Positions 29,396 through 38,635 of a stretch of DNA of 64,000 nucleotides are shown here, piece after piece. Position numbers and translations under genes: made by a program. Under the pieces are notes generated by a model. It was not told the DNA's origin. It made no database searches and saw only the letters and a program-made list of their open reading frames with translations. Numbering within the stretch: the first letter of the stretch is position 1; each line of letters begins with the position of its first letter. This DNA is from Afifella sp. IM 167 (GTDB lineage: Bacteria; Pseudomonadota; Alphaproteobacteria; Rhizobiales; Afifellaceae): assembly GCF_020144925.1 (NCBI RefSeq), contig NZ_NSLC01000002.1, positions 469,953-533,952 of the forward strand, given 5' to 3'.

Positions 29396-32035
29396 ATGGA
29401 TCTCGTGATTGTCGAATCGCCCGCAAAGGCGAAGACGATCAATAAGTACCTCGGCTCGGACTATCAGGTCCTCGCCTCGTACGGGCATGTGCGTGACCTT
29501 CCCTCCAAGGACGGCTCCGTCCGCCCGGACGAGGACTTCGCCATGTCCTGGGAGGTGGCCGACAAGGCCAAGAAGCGCCTTGCCGACATCGCCGAGGCGG
29601 CCAAGTCCGCCGACCGCATCCTGCTCGCCACCGACCCCGACCGCGAGGGCGAGGCGATCTCCTGGCATGTGCTGGAAGTCCTGAGATCGAAGAAGGGCCT
29701 CAAGGACAAGCCGGTCGCGCGCGTCGTGTTCAACGCCATCACCAAGAGCGCCGTGCAGGAGGCGATGGCCAATCCGCGGCTGATCGACGAGGCGCTGGTG
29801 GAGGCCTATCTCGCCCGCCGCGCCCTCGACTATCTCGTCGGATTCTCCCTTTCGCCGGTGCTGTGGCGCAAGCTGCCGGGCGCCCGCTCGGCCGGCCGCG
29901 TGCAGTCGGTGGCCCTGCGCCTCGTCTGCGACAGGGAAGGCGAGATCGAGCGCTTCCGCGCGCAGGAATACTGGTCGCTCGCCGCCGAGCTCGCGACGCC
30001 TTCGCACGACACCTTCACCGCGCGGCTCGTCGCCGAGGACGGCAAGAAGCTCACCAAGCTCTCCATCGGCGACGAAGCCGATGCGAACCGGCTGAAGACG
30101 CTTCTCGACGGCGCTTCCTATTCCGTCGCAAACGTCGAATCGAAGCCGCACAGCCGCAATCCGCAGCCGCCGTTCACCACCTCGACCCTGCAGCAGGAGG
30201 CGCAGCGCAAGCTCGGCTTCGACGCCAGCCGCACCATGCAGGTCGCCCAGCGCCTCTATGAGGGCGTCGATATCGGCGGCGAGACGATCGGCCTCATCAC
30301 CTATATGCGTACCGACGGCGTCGACATCGCGCCCGAAGCGCTCGCGGCCGTGCGCGGCCTCATCCAGTCGGATTTCGGCGCGCCCTATCTGCCCGAGCAG
30401 GCCCGGCGCTATTTCGCCAAGGCCAAGAACGCCCAGGAGGCGCACGAGGCGATTCGCCCGACCGATCCCGCCCGCCTGCCCGCCGATGTCGAGCGCCGGC
30501 TGGACCGCGACCAGGCCCGCCTCTACGAGCTCATCTGGAAGCGCACCATGGCGAGCCAGATGGCCTCCGCCGAGATGGAGCGCACCACGATCGAGGTCGA
30601 GGCCCGTTCCGGCGCCGCCACGCTCGGCCTCAGGGCCACCGGCAGCGTCGTGCGCTTCGACGGCTTCCTCGCCCTCTATCAGGAGGGCCGCGACGAGCCG
30701 GAGGACGAGGAAGGCGGCCGCCTTCCGCCGGTGAAGGCCAGGGACGCGCTGGACAAGAAGGCCGTCTCGGCGAGCCAGCATTTCACCGAGCCCCCGCCGC
30801 GCTACACCGAGGCCTCGCTGATCAAGAAGATGGAGGAGCTCGGCATCGGGCGCCCCTCCACCTATGCGCAGACCATGACGGTGCTGCGCGACCGCGGCTA
30901 TGTCCGCCTCGACAAGCGCCGCCTCATGCCGGAGGACAAGGGCCGGCTGGTCACTGCCTTCCTGGAGAGCTTCTTCCGCCGCTACGTGGAGTACGACTTC
31001 ACGGCGGACCTTGAGGAGAAGCTCGACATGATCTCCGCCGGCGAGCTTTCCTGGCAGGCGGTGCTGCGCGATTTCTGGCGCGACTTTCAGGCGAACCTCG
31101 ACGACATCAAGGAGCTGCGCGTCTCCGAAGTGCTGGAGGCGCTCAACGAGATCCTCGGCGATTTCGTCTTCCCATCGCGCGAGGACGGCAGCGATCCGCG
31201 CATCTGCCCGAGCTGCGGCGACGGCAAGCTCTCCCTGAAGCTTGGCCGCTACGGCGCCTTCATCGGCTGTTCGAACTATCCCGAATGCCGCTACACCCGC
31301 CAGGTGACCGAGCCGGATCCGGAGAGCGCGCTGGGCCAGCAGGCGATGACGGCCGAGGGCGTCATGCTCGGCGACGATCCGACGACGGGCGAGCCTGTGA
31401 CGCTGCGCTCCGGCCGCTTCGGGCCGTATGTGCAGCTGGGAAGCGGCGACAAGCCGAAGCGCACCAGCCTGCCGCGCGGCTGGGAGCCGGAGGCGATGGA
31501 CCTCGACAAGGCCCTGCAGCTCCTCTCCCTGCCCCGCGAGATCGCCCCGCATCCGGAGACCGGCAAGCCGATCACCGCCGGCATCGGCCGCTACGGTCCC
31601 TTCGTCTCGCATGAGGGCAAATACGCCAACCTCGACAATGTCGAGGAGGTGTTCACGGTCGGCGCCAACCGCGCCGTCTCGCTGCTGGCCGAAAAGAAGA
31701 AGGGCCGCACCGGGGCGAAGGAGATCAAGGGGCTCGGAGAGCATCCCGATGGCGGCGCCATCCAGGTGATGGAAGGCCGCTACGGGCCCTACGTCCACCA
31801 CGGAAAGATCAACGCCACCCTGCCGAAGGGCAAGGATCCGCAGAACCTGACGCTGGAAGAGGCGCTGGAGCTCATCGAGGCGAAGGCGGCCAAGGGCGGC
31901 AAGACGCCGGCGAAGAAGACGACGACGAAGAAGGCTGCGACGGCGAAAAAGCCGACGAAGGCAAAGTCGACCAAGTCGGCATCGACGAAGGCGAAATCGG
32001 GGCCGGCCAAGAGCCGGACCAAATCCGAAGGCTGA
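29396..32035 (+). CDS. topA: DNA topoisomerase I
   Basis: Type IA topoisomerase that relaxes negative supercoils. The 879-residue protein starts with the Toprim motif VIVESPAKAKTINKYLG, carries ATDPDREGEAISWH, and has the catalytic tyrosine in LITYMRTDG (Tyr303). The C-terminal part contains one zinc finger (CPSCGDGKLSLKLGRYGAFIGC in two parts, with Cys pairs near 603-606 and 625-630). Toprim_Crpt-type repeats (GRFGPYVQLGSG, GRYGPFVSHEG, GRYGPYVHHGK) follow. It ends in a Lys/Thr/Ala-rich tail of about 45 residues that likely binds DNA or RNA. It is two bases ahead of rnr. Confidence 0.97.
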   Translation: MDLVIVESPAKAKTINKYLGSDYQVLASYGHVRDLPSKDGSVRPDEDFAMSWEVADKAKKRLADIAEAAKSADRILLATDPDREGEAISWHVLEVLRSKKGLKDKPVARVVFNAITKSAVQEAMANPRLIDEALVEAYLARRALDYLVGFSLSPVLWRKLPGARSAGRVQSVALRLVCDREGEIERFRAQEYWSLAAELATPSHDTFTARLVAEDGKKLTKLSIGDEADANRLKTLLDGASYSVANVESKPHSRNPQPPFTTSTLQQEAQRKLGFDASRTMQVAQRLYEGVDIGGETIGLITYMRTDGVDIAPEALAAVRGLIQSDFGAPYLPEQARRYFAKAKNAQEAHEAIRPTDPARLPADVERRLDRDQARLYELIWKRTMASQMASAEMERTTIEVEARSGAATLGLRATGSVVRFDGFLALYQEGRDEPEDEEGGRLPPVKARDALDKKAVSASQHFTEPPPRYTEASLIKKMEELGIGRPSTYAQTMTVLRDRGYVRLDKRRLMPEDKGRLVTAFLESFFRRYVEYDFTADLEEKLDMISAGELSWQAVLRDFWRDFQANLDDIKELRVSEVLEALNEILGDFVFPSREDGSDPRICPSCGDGKLSLKLGRYGAFIGCSNYPECRYTRQVTEPDPESALGQQAMTAEGVMLGDDPTTGEPVTLRSGRFGPYVQLGSGDKPKRTSLPRGWEPEAMDLDKALQLLSLPREIAPHPETGKPITAGIGRYGPFVSHEGKYANLDNVEEVFTVGANRAVSLLAEKKKGRTGAKEIKGLGEHPDGGAIQVMEGRYGPYVHHGKINATLPKGKDPQNLTLEEALELIEAKAAKGGKTPAKKTTTKKAATAKKPTKAKSTKSASTKAKSGPAKSRTKSEG

Positions 32036-32037
32036 AC

Positions 32038-34302
32038 TTGACGAAGAAGAAGCAGACCAAGGCATCTTCCAGCCTGCCCAGTCAGCAGGATATCCTCGAC
32101 TTCGTCCAGAGCGCCGACTCCAAGGTCGGCAAGCGCGAGATCGCCCGCGCCTTCGGCATCACCGGCGCCGACCGTATCGGCCTGAAGCGCATGTTGCGTG
32201 ACATGGCGGAGAACGGCCTGATCGCATCGCCGAGAAAGGCGATCCGCCGTTCCGGCACGCTGCCGCCGGTGACGGTCTTGCGCGTCGTCGACGTCGACGA
32301 GGATGGCGACCTCATCGCCCTGCCGACAGAATGGGACGAAGCGGAGGGCGATCCGCCGCGGGTGCGCCTCCTCCTGCCGCCGGTCGGCAAGCGCGCCGGC
32401 AAGCCGGCGCCGGGGCCCGGCGACCGGGTGCTCGCCCGCATCGAGCCGCCGGCGGGCACGCGCGGCTACCAGGGCCGGATGATGAAGCTCCTGGAGCGCG
32501 TTCCCGAACGAACGGTCGGCGTCTTCCGGGCCGATCCGGGCGGGCGCGGCGGCGGCCGCATCGTGCCGGTCAACCGCAAGCAGCGCGAATACGTCATCGC
32601 GCCGGCCGATGCCGACGGCGCCGAGGACGGCGAGCTCGTCGCCATCGAGCCGAGGCCTAAAAGCCGGCTCGGCCTTGCCTCCGCCCGCGTCAGCGAGCGG
32701 ATCGGCAACGTGACCTCCGAAAAGGCGATCAGCCTGATCGCGCTCGAAGAAAACAACATCCCCTATGTCTTTCCGCAGCGCGTCCTCGCCGAAGCGGAAG
32801 AGGCAAGCTCCGCCGGCATGGCGCATCGCGAGGACTGGCGCGACATGCCGCTCCTCACCATCGACCCGGCGGATGCGCGCGACCACGACGACGCGGTCCA
32901 TGCGCGCCCCGATCCCGACCATGAGGGCGGCTTCATCGTCACCGTCGCCATCGCCGACGTCGCCTGGTACGTGCGGCCCGGCTCGGCGATGGACAAGGAA
33001 GCCCTCAAGCGCGGCAATTCGGTCTATTTTCCGGGCCGCGTCGTGCCGATGCTGCCGGAGCGGATCTCCAACGACCTCTGCTCGCTGCGCGAGAACGAGG
33101 ACCGGCCGGCGCTCGCCGTGCGCATGCATTTCGACAAGGCGGGCCGCAAGACGCGCCATCGCTTCCATCGCGTGATGATGCGATCGGCCGCCGCCCTTTC
33201 CTACGAGGAGACGCAGGCGGCGATCGACGGCGAGCCGAACGAGCGCACCGGCCCTCTGCTGCAGGACGTGCTGAAGCCGCTCTGGGACGCCTATGCGCTG
33301 CTGCATGCCGGCCGCGAGGACCGCGAACCGCTGGAGCTCGACGTGCCGGAGCGCAAGGTCGTCCTCGACGAAAGCGGCGCCATCGACCGGGTTTACGTCC
33401 CGCCACGCCTCGACGCGCACAAGCTGATCGAGGAGTTCATGATCCAGGCGAACGTCGCCGCCGCCGAGGAGCTGGAAGGCAAGAACTCCCCGCTCGTCTA
33501 CCGCATCCACGACGAGCCTTCCTTCGACAAGCTGGAGGCGCTGCGCGACTTTCTCGGCTCCCTCGACCTCAACCTGCCGAAGAAGGGCGCCCTGAAGCCG
33601 GCGGAGTTCAACCGCATCCTCAAGACCGTCGCCGACACGGCCCATTCCATGCTCGTCAACGAGGTGGTGCTGCGCTCGCAGAGCCAGGCGCTCTATTCCA
33701 CGCAGAACATCGGCCATTTCGGCCTCAATCTGCGCCGCTACGCCCATTTCACCTCGCCGATCCGCCGCTATGCGGACCTTCTCGTCCACCGGGCCCTCAT
33801 TTCGGCCCTTTCCTTCGGCGATGGCGGGCTCGGCAACATGGACGAGAAGGCGATGGAAAAGGTGGCGGCCGACATCTCGCTGGCCGAGCGGCGCGCCATG
33901 GCCGCCGAGCGCGACACGCTCGACCGGCTGGTCGCCGCCTGGCTCTCCGACAAGGTCGGTGCGCGCTTCTGGGGCCGCATCCGCGGCGTCACCCGCGCCG
34001 GCCTTTTCGTCGAGCTGGAGGAGACCGGCGCCGACGGCTTCGTGCCGATCGGCACGCTCGGTTCGGAGTTCTTCATCTACGACGAGGGCCTGCACCGCCT
34101 GACCGGCGCCGACAGCGGCACGATGTACCGTCTCGGCGACCGGGTCGAGGTGCGCCTGGTGGAGGCGACGCCCTTTGCCGGCGACCTGAAGCTGGAGATG
34201 CTGAGCGAAGGAACCAAGGGAGGCGGCGGCGGCAGGAAGCGCGTGCGCGGGCCGACCATGCGAAGGCGCCCGCCGGGCGGCGGAAGACGGGGACGGAAAT
34301 AG
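32038..34302 (+). CDS. rnr: Ribonuclease R
   Basis: Processive 3'-5' exoribonuclease that degrades structured RNA. The 754-residue protein starts at TTG 32038, two bases after topA. It has an N-terminal winged-helix region, cold-shock-like domains, the RNB catalytic core (TIDPADARDHDDAVHA with the metal-binding Asp residues, then NSVYFPGRVVPMLPE and FTSPIRRYADLLVHR) and a C-terminal S1 domain (FWGRIRGVTRAGLFVELEETG). The tail is Gly/Arg/Lys-rich. Coupling with topA, DUF983 and a NUDIX gene suggests one long transcript. Confidence 0.96.
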   Translation: MTKKKQTKASSSLPSQQDILDFVQSADSKVGKREIARAFGITGADRIGLKRMLRDMAENGLIASPRKAIRRSGTLPPVTVLRVVDVDEDGDLIALPTEWDEAEGDPPRVRLLLPPVGKRAGKPAPGPGDRVLARIEPPAGTRGYQGRMMKLLERVPERTVGVFRADPGGRGGGRIVPVNRKQREYVIAPADADGAEDGELVAIEPRPKSRLGLASARVSERIGNVTSEKAISLIALEENNIPYVFPQRVLAEAEEASSAGMAHREDWRDMPLLTIDPADARDHDDAVHARPDPDHEGGFIVTVAIADVAWYVRPGSAMDKEALKRGNSVYFPGRVVPMLPERISNDLCSLRENEDRPALAVRMHFDKAGRKTRHRFHRVMMRSAAALSYEETQAAIDGEPNERTGPLLQDVLKPLWDAYALLHAGREDREPLELDVPERKVVLDESGAIDRVYVPPRLDAHKLIEEFMIQANVAAAEELEGKNSPLVYRIHDEPSFDKLEALRDFLGSLDLNLPKKGALKPAEFNRILKTVADTAHSMLVNEVVLRSQSQALYSTQNIGHFGLNLRRYAHFTSPIRRYADLLVHRALISALSFGDGGLGNMDEKAMEKVAADISLAERRAMAAERDTLDRLVAAWLSDKVGARFWGRIRGVTRAGLFVELEETGADGFVPIGTLGSEFFIYDEGLHRLTGADSGTMYRLGDRVEVRLVEATPFAGDLKLEMLSEGTKGGGGGRKRVRGPTMRRRPPGGGRRGRK

Positions 34303-34304
34303 AA

Positions 34305-34730
34305 ATGCCAATCGAAGCGACCAAGACCAAGCGGCCGGTCTTTTCCGCCATCCTGGCGGGGCTGACGACACGCTGCCCGGCCTGCACCAGGGGACCGATG
34401 TTCACCGGATTCCTCAAGGTGCGCGAGGCCTGCAGCCATTGCGGCGAGGAGCTTCACCATCATCGCGCCGACGATGCGCCGCCCTACTTCGTCATGCTCG
34501 TCGTCGGCCATGTCATCGTCGCCGGCGCGCTCGCGCTGGAGCTTGCCATGCATCCCCCGCTCTGGCTGCACATGGTGCTCTGGCTGCCGCTGACGCTCCT
34601 CCTCTCGCTTGTCCTCCTGCGTCCGTTCAAGGGCGCCGTGGTCGGGCTGCAATGGGCGCTGCGCATGCATGGCTTCGATCCCGATTCACCCGAAGCCTCC
34701 GACAGGTCGGTCGACGGCGCCTGGCAATGA
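34305..34730 (+). CDS. DUF983 zinc-ribbon membrane protein
   Basis: A 141-residue protein with a four-cysteine zinc ribbon near the N-terminus (Cys24-Pro-Ala-Cys27 and Cys43-Ser-His-Cys46). Two hydrophobic segments follow (FVMLVVGHVIVAGALALEL; LHMVLWLPLTLLLSLVLL). The RCPACTRGPMFTGFL motif is the DUF983 hallmark; function unknown. It follows rnr by two bases and overlaps the NUDIX gene by four (ATGA), so these three are translationally linked. Confidence 0.9.
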   Translation: MPIEATKTKRPVFSAILAGLTTRCPACTRGPMFTGFLKVREACSHCGEELHHHRADDAPPYFVMLVVGHVIVAGALALELAMHPPLWLHMVLWLPLTLLLSLVLLRPFKGAVVGLQWALRMHGFDPDSPEASDRSVDGAWQ

Positions 34731-35455
34731 CCAAGCCCTTTTCCTTCTCCGAGCCGGTCGGCGAGAAGCGAAACGGCGCAATCCGCCCCAAACCCGCCGC
34801 AACGCTGATCGTGCTGCGCCGCGAGGGAGCGACGATGCGCGTCCTCATGGGCCGCCGCTCCGATCGCCATGTCTTCATGCCGGGCAAGCTGGTCTTTCCG
34901 GGCGGGCGGGTGGAGCGCGCCGACTACCGCGCCCCCGCCGCAAGCGAGCTCGATCCAGAGGTGGAGGCCAAGCTCGCGCTCGGCACGAAGCGCGCCGGCG
35001 AGGGCCTCGGCCGCGCCCTGGCGCTGGCCGCGATTCGCGAGACCTTTGAGGAGACCGGCTATCTGATCGGCGAGAAGACGCGCGCCGCGCGGCCGCGCTC
35101 GCGCCATCCCTCCTGGCGCGCCTTCCACGAGGCGGGCTACCTGCCCGATCTGGCGCCGGTGCGGCTGGTGGCGCGGGCGATCACCCCGCCGGGGCGACCG
35201 CGCCGCTTCGATGCGCGCTTCTTCGTGCTTTTCGACGATGGCGGCATGGAGCGCGTGGCCACGACCGACCGCGAACTCCTCGATCCCAGATGGCTCACCT
35301 TCGACGAGGTGGACGAGGCGGATCTTCCCCTCATCACCCGCCGCGTCCTGGCCGATCTAGCCGGCCGCCTCTCACGCGATCCCGAGCTCTCACCGGGCGG
35401 TAGCGTTCCCTTCCATTTTATGCATTACGGACGGGGCAAAATCGCAATTCTGTAG
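34727..35455 (+). CDS. NUDIX hydrolase
   Basis: A 242-residue NUDIX-fold hydrolase of nucleoside-diphosphate-linked substrates or CoA derivatives. The start at ATG 34727 overlaps the DUF983 stop; the open frame extending to 34439 is an out-of-frame shadow. The fold opens with TLIVLRREGATMRVLMGRRS and MPGKLVFPGGRVE. The NUDIX box is ALALAAIRETFEETGYLIG, with the REx2-3EE core. An insertion of about 15 residues between the PGG strand and the box is typical of the longer NUDT19/CoA-type members, but the substrate is not assigned. Confidence 0.87.
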   Translation: MTKPFSFSEPVGEKRNGAIRPKPAATLIVLRREGATMRVLMGRRSDRHVFMPGKLVFPGGRVERADYRAPAASELDPEVEAKLALGTKRAGEGLGRALALAAIRETFEETGYLIGEKTRAARPRSRHPSWRAFHEAGYLPDLAPVRLVARAITPPGRPRRFDARFFVLFDDGGMERVATTDRELLDPRWLTFDEVDEADLPLITRRVLADLAGRLSRDPELSPGGSVPFHFMHYGRGKIAIL

Positions 35456-35465
35456 GAGCGGGAGG

Positions 35466-36641
35466 TTGGCCCTCAACGGCGCCATAAAACGGCGGCTCGT
35501 CAGATGGGGCCTGACCCGGGGCTCGATCGCGGCGATCTCCACGATGATCTCCGTGGGCATCGCCATCAGCCTGCTTTCGCCGCTGCTCGCCCTGACGCTC
35601 GCCGAGCGCGGCATCACGGAGCGGACCATCGGCCTTCTGATCGCCGCGCTGGCCGCCTCCGCCCTCTTCGCCACACCCTACGCCCCGCATATCGCCAGGC
35701 GCTTCGGCACGGCCAACACCATCGCCGCGCTGCTGCCGCTGTCGGCCTGCCTCATTCCCTTCGCCTATTACGTGACGGATCTGCACGTCCTCTTCGTGCT
35801 TTTGTTCGGCTACGGCATGTGCGTTTCGGTCTCCTTCGCGCTCTCCGAATTCTGGATCAACGCGGTGACGCGCGAGGGCAAGCGCGGCCTCATCATGGGC
35901 ATCTACGCCACGGTGCTCTCGATCGGCTTCGCCCTCGGCCCGATCATCATCGCCGCGACCGGCATCGGCACGCCCCTGCCCTTCTTCATCGGCGCCGGGC
36001 TCTTCGTTCTGGCCGCATTGCCCGCCTGGAAAGCGCGCGACGTCTCGCCCGATTTCAGCGAGAGCCCGACGCGGGGCTTCGTCTCCTACATCTTCGCCGT
36101 GCCGATCTCCACGATCGGCGTCTTCGTCTTCGCCATGGCCGAATCCTCCGGCTTCGCCTTCCTGCCGCTATGGGGCCAGCATCTCGGCTACTCGACCGCC
36201 GTCGTGCCCCTGCTGGCCTCCGCCATGACGCTCGGCAACGTCGCCCTGCAGATCCCGCTCGGCCTCGTCTCGGACCGCATGGACAAGCGCCTCATCCTTC
36301 TCGCCTGCGGCCTCTTCGGCGCTTTCGGCATGCTGATTGCCTATTTCGTCGCCGACAGCTGGTACTGGCTCATCCTCGTGCTCTTCGTCTGGGGCGGCGC
36401 TTCGGCGGGCATCTATACGGTCGGCCTTGCGCATCTGGCTTCCCGCTTCCGCGGCGGCGATCTGGCGGCGGCCAATTCCGCCTTCGTCTTCTGCTATGCG
36501 CTCGGCATGATGATCGGCCCCCTCAGCGTCGGCGAGGCGATGGACCGGATGCCCTCCGCCGGATATCCGCTGGTGATCGGCGGCGCTTTCGCCCTTTACG
36601 CCATCGTCGCAGCCGCCCGGCTGGTGCGCTCCAGGGCATGA
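35466..36641 (+). CDS. MFS transporter (sugar-transport/YcaD-like type)
   Basis: A 391-residue twelve-helix transporter. Visible features are ISTMISVGIAISLLSPLLALTLAERG for helix 1, the loop 2-3 remnant PHIARRFGTANTIA, and LGLVSDRMDKRLILLACG in the second half. The start at TTG 35466 is supported by AGGAG seven bases upstream. It precedes rpmG, a pairing common in Rhizobiales, but rpmG appears to have its own promoter. The substrate is unknown. Confidence 0.88.
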   Translation: MALNGAIKRRLVRWGLTRGSIAAISTMISVGIAISLLSPLLALTLAERGITERTIGLLIAALAASALFATPYAPHIARRFGTANTIAALLPLSACLIPFAYYVTDLHVLFVLLFGYGMCVSVSFALSEFWINAVTREGKRGLIMGIYATVLSIGFALGPIIIAATGIGTPLPFFIGAGLFVLAALPAWKARDVSPDFSESPTRGFVSYIFAVPISTIGVFVFAMAESSGFAFLPLWGQHLGYSTAVVPLLASAMTLGNVALQIPLGLVSDRMDKRLILLACGLFGAFGMLIAYFVADSWYWLILVLFVWGGASAGIYTVGLAHLASRFRGGDLAAANSAFVFCYALGMMIGPLSVGEAMDRMPSAGYPLVIGGAFALYAIVAAARLVRSRA

Positions 36642-36693
36642 AGGCGCGCGGCTTGGGCCGAGGCACCTTGACTTCGCAGCCTCAAGCGGTCAT

Positions 36694-36721
36694 TTGACCT
36701 TCAAATTCCCGCGCTTATGCA
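36694..36721 (+). promoter_or_regulatory. Candidate promoter of rpmG
   Basis: TTGACC (36694-36699) and TATGCA (36716-36721) are separated by 16 bases and sit 13 bases ahead of the rpmG start. It is a plausible sigma-70-type promoter giving a very short leader; an upstream TTGACT has no matching -10. Confidence 0.4.
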
Positions 36722-36733
36722 AGGACGAGACCG

Positions 36734-36901
36734 ATGGCCAAGGCCACGACAATCAAGATTCGCCTGGTGAGCGAGGAAGGCACCGGTTCCTTCTACGTCA
36801 CCAACAAGAACGCCCGCACCATGACCGACAAGATGGTGAAGCGGAAATATGATCCGAAGCTGAAGAAGCACGTGAACTTCAAGGAAGCGAAGATCAAATA
36901 G
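36734..36901 (+). CDS. rpmG: 50S ribosomal protein L33
   Basis: A 55-residue basic protein beginning [18 protein letters not shown] and ending NFKEAKIK, a textbook L33. It contains [15 protein letters not shown] and [10 protein letters not shown] and has no zinc cysteines, so it is the zinc-independent form. A strong terminator lies 40 bases downstream. Confidence 0.97.
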   Translation: MAKATTIKIRLVSEEGTGSFYVTNKNARTMTDKMVKRKYDPKLKKHVNFKEAKIK

Positions 36902-36940
36902 CGGCAACCGCCTGCGGGGCATCAAGGCCCCAGCAAAAAA

Positions 36941-36969
36941 GAGGCGCCCCGAGGGGCGCCTTCATTTTT
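36941..36969 (+). terminator. Rho-independent terminator after rpmG
   Basis: GGCGCCCC (36943-36950) pairs with GGGGCGCC (36953-36960), followed by TTCATTTTT. An A-run immediately upstream would give a T-run on the other strand, so it may act in both directions. A smaller GGGGC/GCCCC hairpin precedes it. Confidence 0.9.
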
Positions 36970-37186
36970 GGGCTTGGTGCCCGCTCTCTTCTCTTGAGCG
37001 GAAGATGAGTGGCCGGCCGGCCGCGACATTCGAGGAGGCCACGTGTCGCAGCCGGACCGGCCGACCCCACGGACCCAGGAGATGCGGCGGACCTGAGCAT
37101 ATCCATGGGGTTTCCGCCGGAGGCAAAGCCTCACGCCTCCGGTGTCGAGGGCAATTCACTCCAAGCTGCGTGCGAAATCCAGTATT

Positions 37187-37207
37187 TGGTTCACCATTGG
37201 TAAACCA
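37187..37207. promoter_or_regulatory. Tandem TGGTNNACCA operator-like palindrome
   Basis: The 21 bases read TGGTTCACCA, one T, then TGGTAAACCA: two copies of the palindrome TGGT-NN-ACCA with an 11-bp repeat period. The whole is also a near-perfect palindrome centred on base 37197. Such symmetry is typical of a dimeric (or paired) regulator site, for example of the GntR/FadR class. It lies about 230 bases upstream of the methyltransferase-like gene. The cognate regulator is unknown. Confidence 0.5.
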
Positions 37208-37221
37208 CGACGGGCAAATGC

Positions 37222-37236
37222 GTATCAAAATGATAC
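37222..37236. promoter_or_regulatory. Short palindrome GTATCA-AAA-TGATAC
   Basis: A perfect six-base inverted repeat with a three-base centre, 14 bases right of the tandem TGGTNNACCA site. It lies in an AT-richer patch that could be the core promoter region. No function is proven. Confidence 0.35.
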
Positions 37237-37435
37237 AGCCCCGTTGTGACCCCTTGGAAACGCTGGGGAAGCCTGCCCCGCGCCGCATGTGCGCGCCGGC
37301 GGCGATGGCGCCCGATCGCGCGCATTCCGTTTGACGGTTTGAGATTGCGCGTCAGAATAGCGCGGCCGGCGCTGCCTGACGTTGCCGCTTCAAGGATGCG
37401 GGCCGGCCATTTCGCTGAATGGAGGCGTCGAGGCC

Positions 37436-38635
37436 ATGATCGACGGGTCCGCTCCGTCTTCCACGGCCCCGCCCGGAGCGCCGGAGGCCGCGCGCCAGGG
37501 CGCATTCCGCTTCTACGACAACCGTCAGAAATACCTGATGTTCGTCACCACCTGCTCGGAAAAATGGGCGGTGGCGGAGCGGGTCGGCCTGGAGATCGAC
37601 CATATCGAGCCGCGCCCGCCGGCCCTGCGCCTCTTCGATGCGGGCATGGGCGACGGCACCGTGCTGACGAGCGTCATGCGCGAGCTGCACCGCCGCTTCC
37701 GGCATGTGCCGTTCCTTATCGCCGCCAAGGAGATTTCGCTGGAGGACGTGCGGCTCGGCCTGGAAAAGATGCCCGACCGCTTCCACGAGCATCCGGCGAC
37801 GATCCTCGTCCTGACCAATCTCCCCTACACGGCCGCGCCCTGGCTGACGCCGCGCTCCGACAGGGCGAAGGAAGAACTGAGCTGGATCGAGGTGGCGCTT
37901 TCGGGCGACAGCTCCCACGATTTCCACGAGCAGATCAAGGACCTGCAGCCGACGCTCGCGGCGAACTGGCAGGCGAAGGCCAGCCCGAAGACCGGCAATC
38001 CGGTCTACGTCACCCCGGCGGTCCTCGTCCTCTACCGCCAGGACCAGCGTTTCGTGCTCGACCAGGCGCTGCCGCGCCGGGAGGAGGCGCGGGCGGACTA
38101 CGACCTCGTCATCGCCTCGCAGCCCTACCGCGCCCGCATGCCCGACGACTTCAAGGTGGAGAAGGTGCTCGCGCCGCTGACACGGGCGCTGGCGCCGGGC
38201 GGCAGGCTGCTGGCGATCCATTCGCATGGCCACGATCCCGGGCTGGAGATCATCCGCCGCGTCTGGCCGGGAGAGGACCCGTTCCGCTCCACCCGGCACG
38301 GCCTGCTTGCGACGCTGCGCGCCGAGCTGGGCGAAAGGCATCCGGACCTTGAATATCTCCCCTACCCCGACGGCCGGTCGATCTTCCGCTACGACATGCA
38401 CACGCTGCCGAGCGAGGTGAGCAGCGGCATCGGCACCTCGACGCTGCTGGCCGCCTGGAACGCGGCGACCTATGTGGCGCAGATCGAGGATGAGCGGCTG
38501 GAAGAGGCGATCTCCGGCACGGCCTATCTGAAGGCGACCCGCGATGTCCTCAGCGAGTATGGCGGCCTCTGGTTCTACGACGAGTCGTTCGTCGTCGCGC
38601 GCCGCCGGGGGGCGGAGATGCACACGCATCCGTGA
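37436..38635 (+). CDS. Class I SAM-dependent methyltransferase-like protein
   Basis: A 399-residue cytoplasmic protein I cannot name. The SAM-binding motif I is LFDAGMGDGTVL (66-77). A motif-II-like acidic stretch is AAKEIS, NLPY (128-131) resembles motif IV of N-methyltransferases, and a late strand plus turn reads LAPGGRLLAIHSHGHDPG (252-269). A second QPY (229-231) follows DYDLVIAS. The start is set at ATG 37436, with GGAGG upstream; the frame is open to 37382. The long insertion between 140 and 220 is unusual for small-molecule methyltransferases. The target is unknown. Confidence 0.7.
   Translation: MIDGSAPSSTAPPGAPEAARQGAFRFYDNRQKYLMFVTTCSEKWAVAERVGLEIDHIEPRPPALRLFDAGMGDGTVLTSVMRELHRRFRHVPFLIAAKEISLEDVRLGLEKMPDRFHEHPATILVLTNLPYTAAPWLTPRSDRAKEELSWIEVALSGDSSHDFHEQIKDLQPTLAANWQAKASPKTGNPVYVTPAVLVLYRQDQRFVLDQALPRREEARADYDLVIASQPYRARMPDDFKVEKVLAPLTRALAPGGRLLAIHSHGHDPGLEIIRRVWPGEDPFRSTRHGLLATLRAELGERHPDLEYLPYPDGRSIFRYDMHTLPSEVSSGIGTSTLLAAWNAATYVAQIEDERLEEAISGTAYLKATRDVLSEYGGLWFYDESFVVARRRGAEMHTHP

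Larger units (their letters stand above)
36970..37435. other. Gene-free stretch before the methyltransferase-like gene
   Basis: About 470 bases without a convincing gene. The left half is GC-rich and featureless. The part from roughly 37150 to 37260 is markedly less GC-rich and contains a tandem operator-like palindrome and a second short palindrome, annotated separately. Open frames crossing it are short, and their compositions are unlike those of neighbouring proteins. Confidence 0.7.

Noticed and set aside
29393..34371. Two long minus frames (about 890 and 860 codons) opposite topA and rnr
   Set aside because: Both are complementary shadows of strongly supported plus-strand genes and lack any domain.
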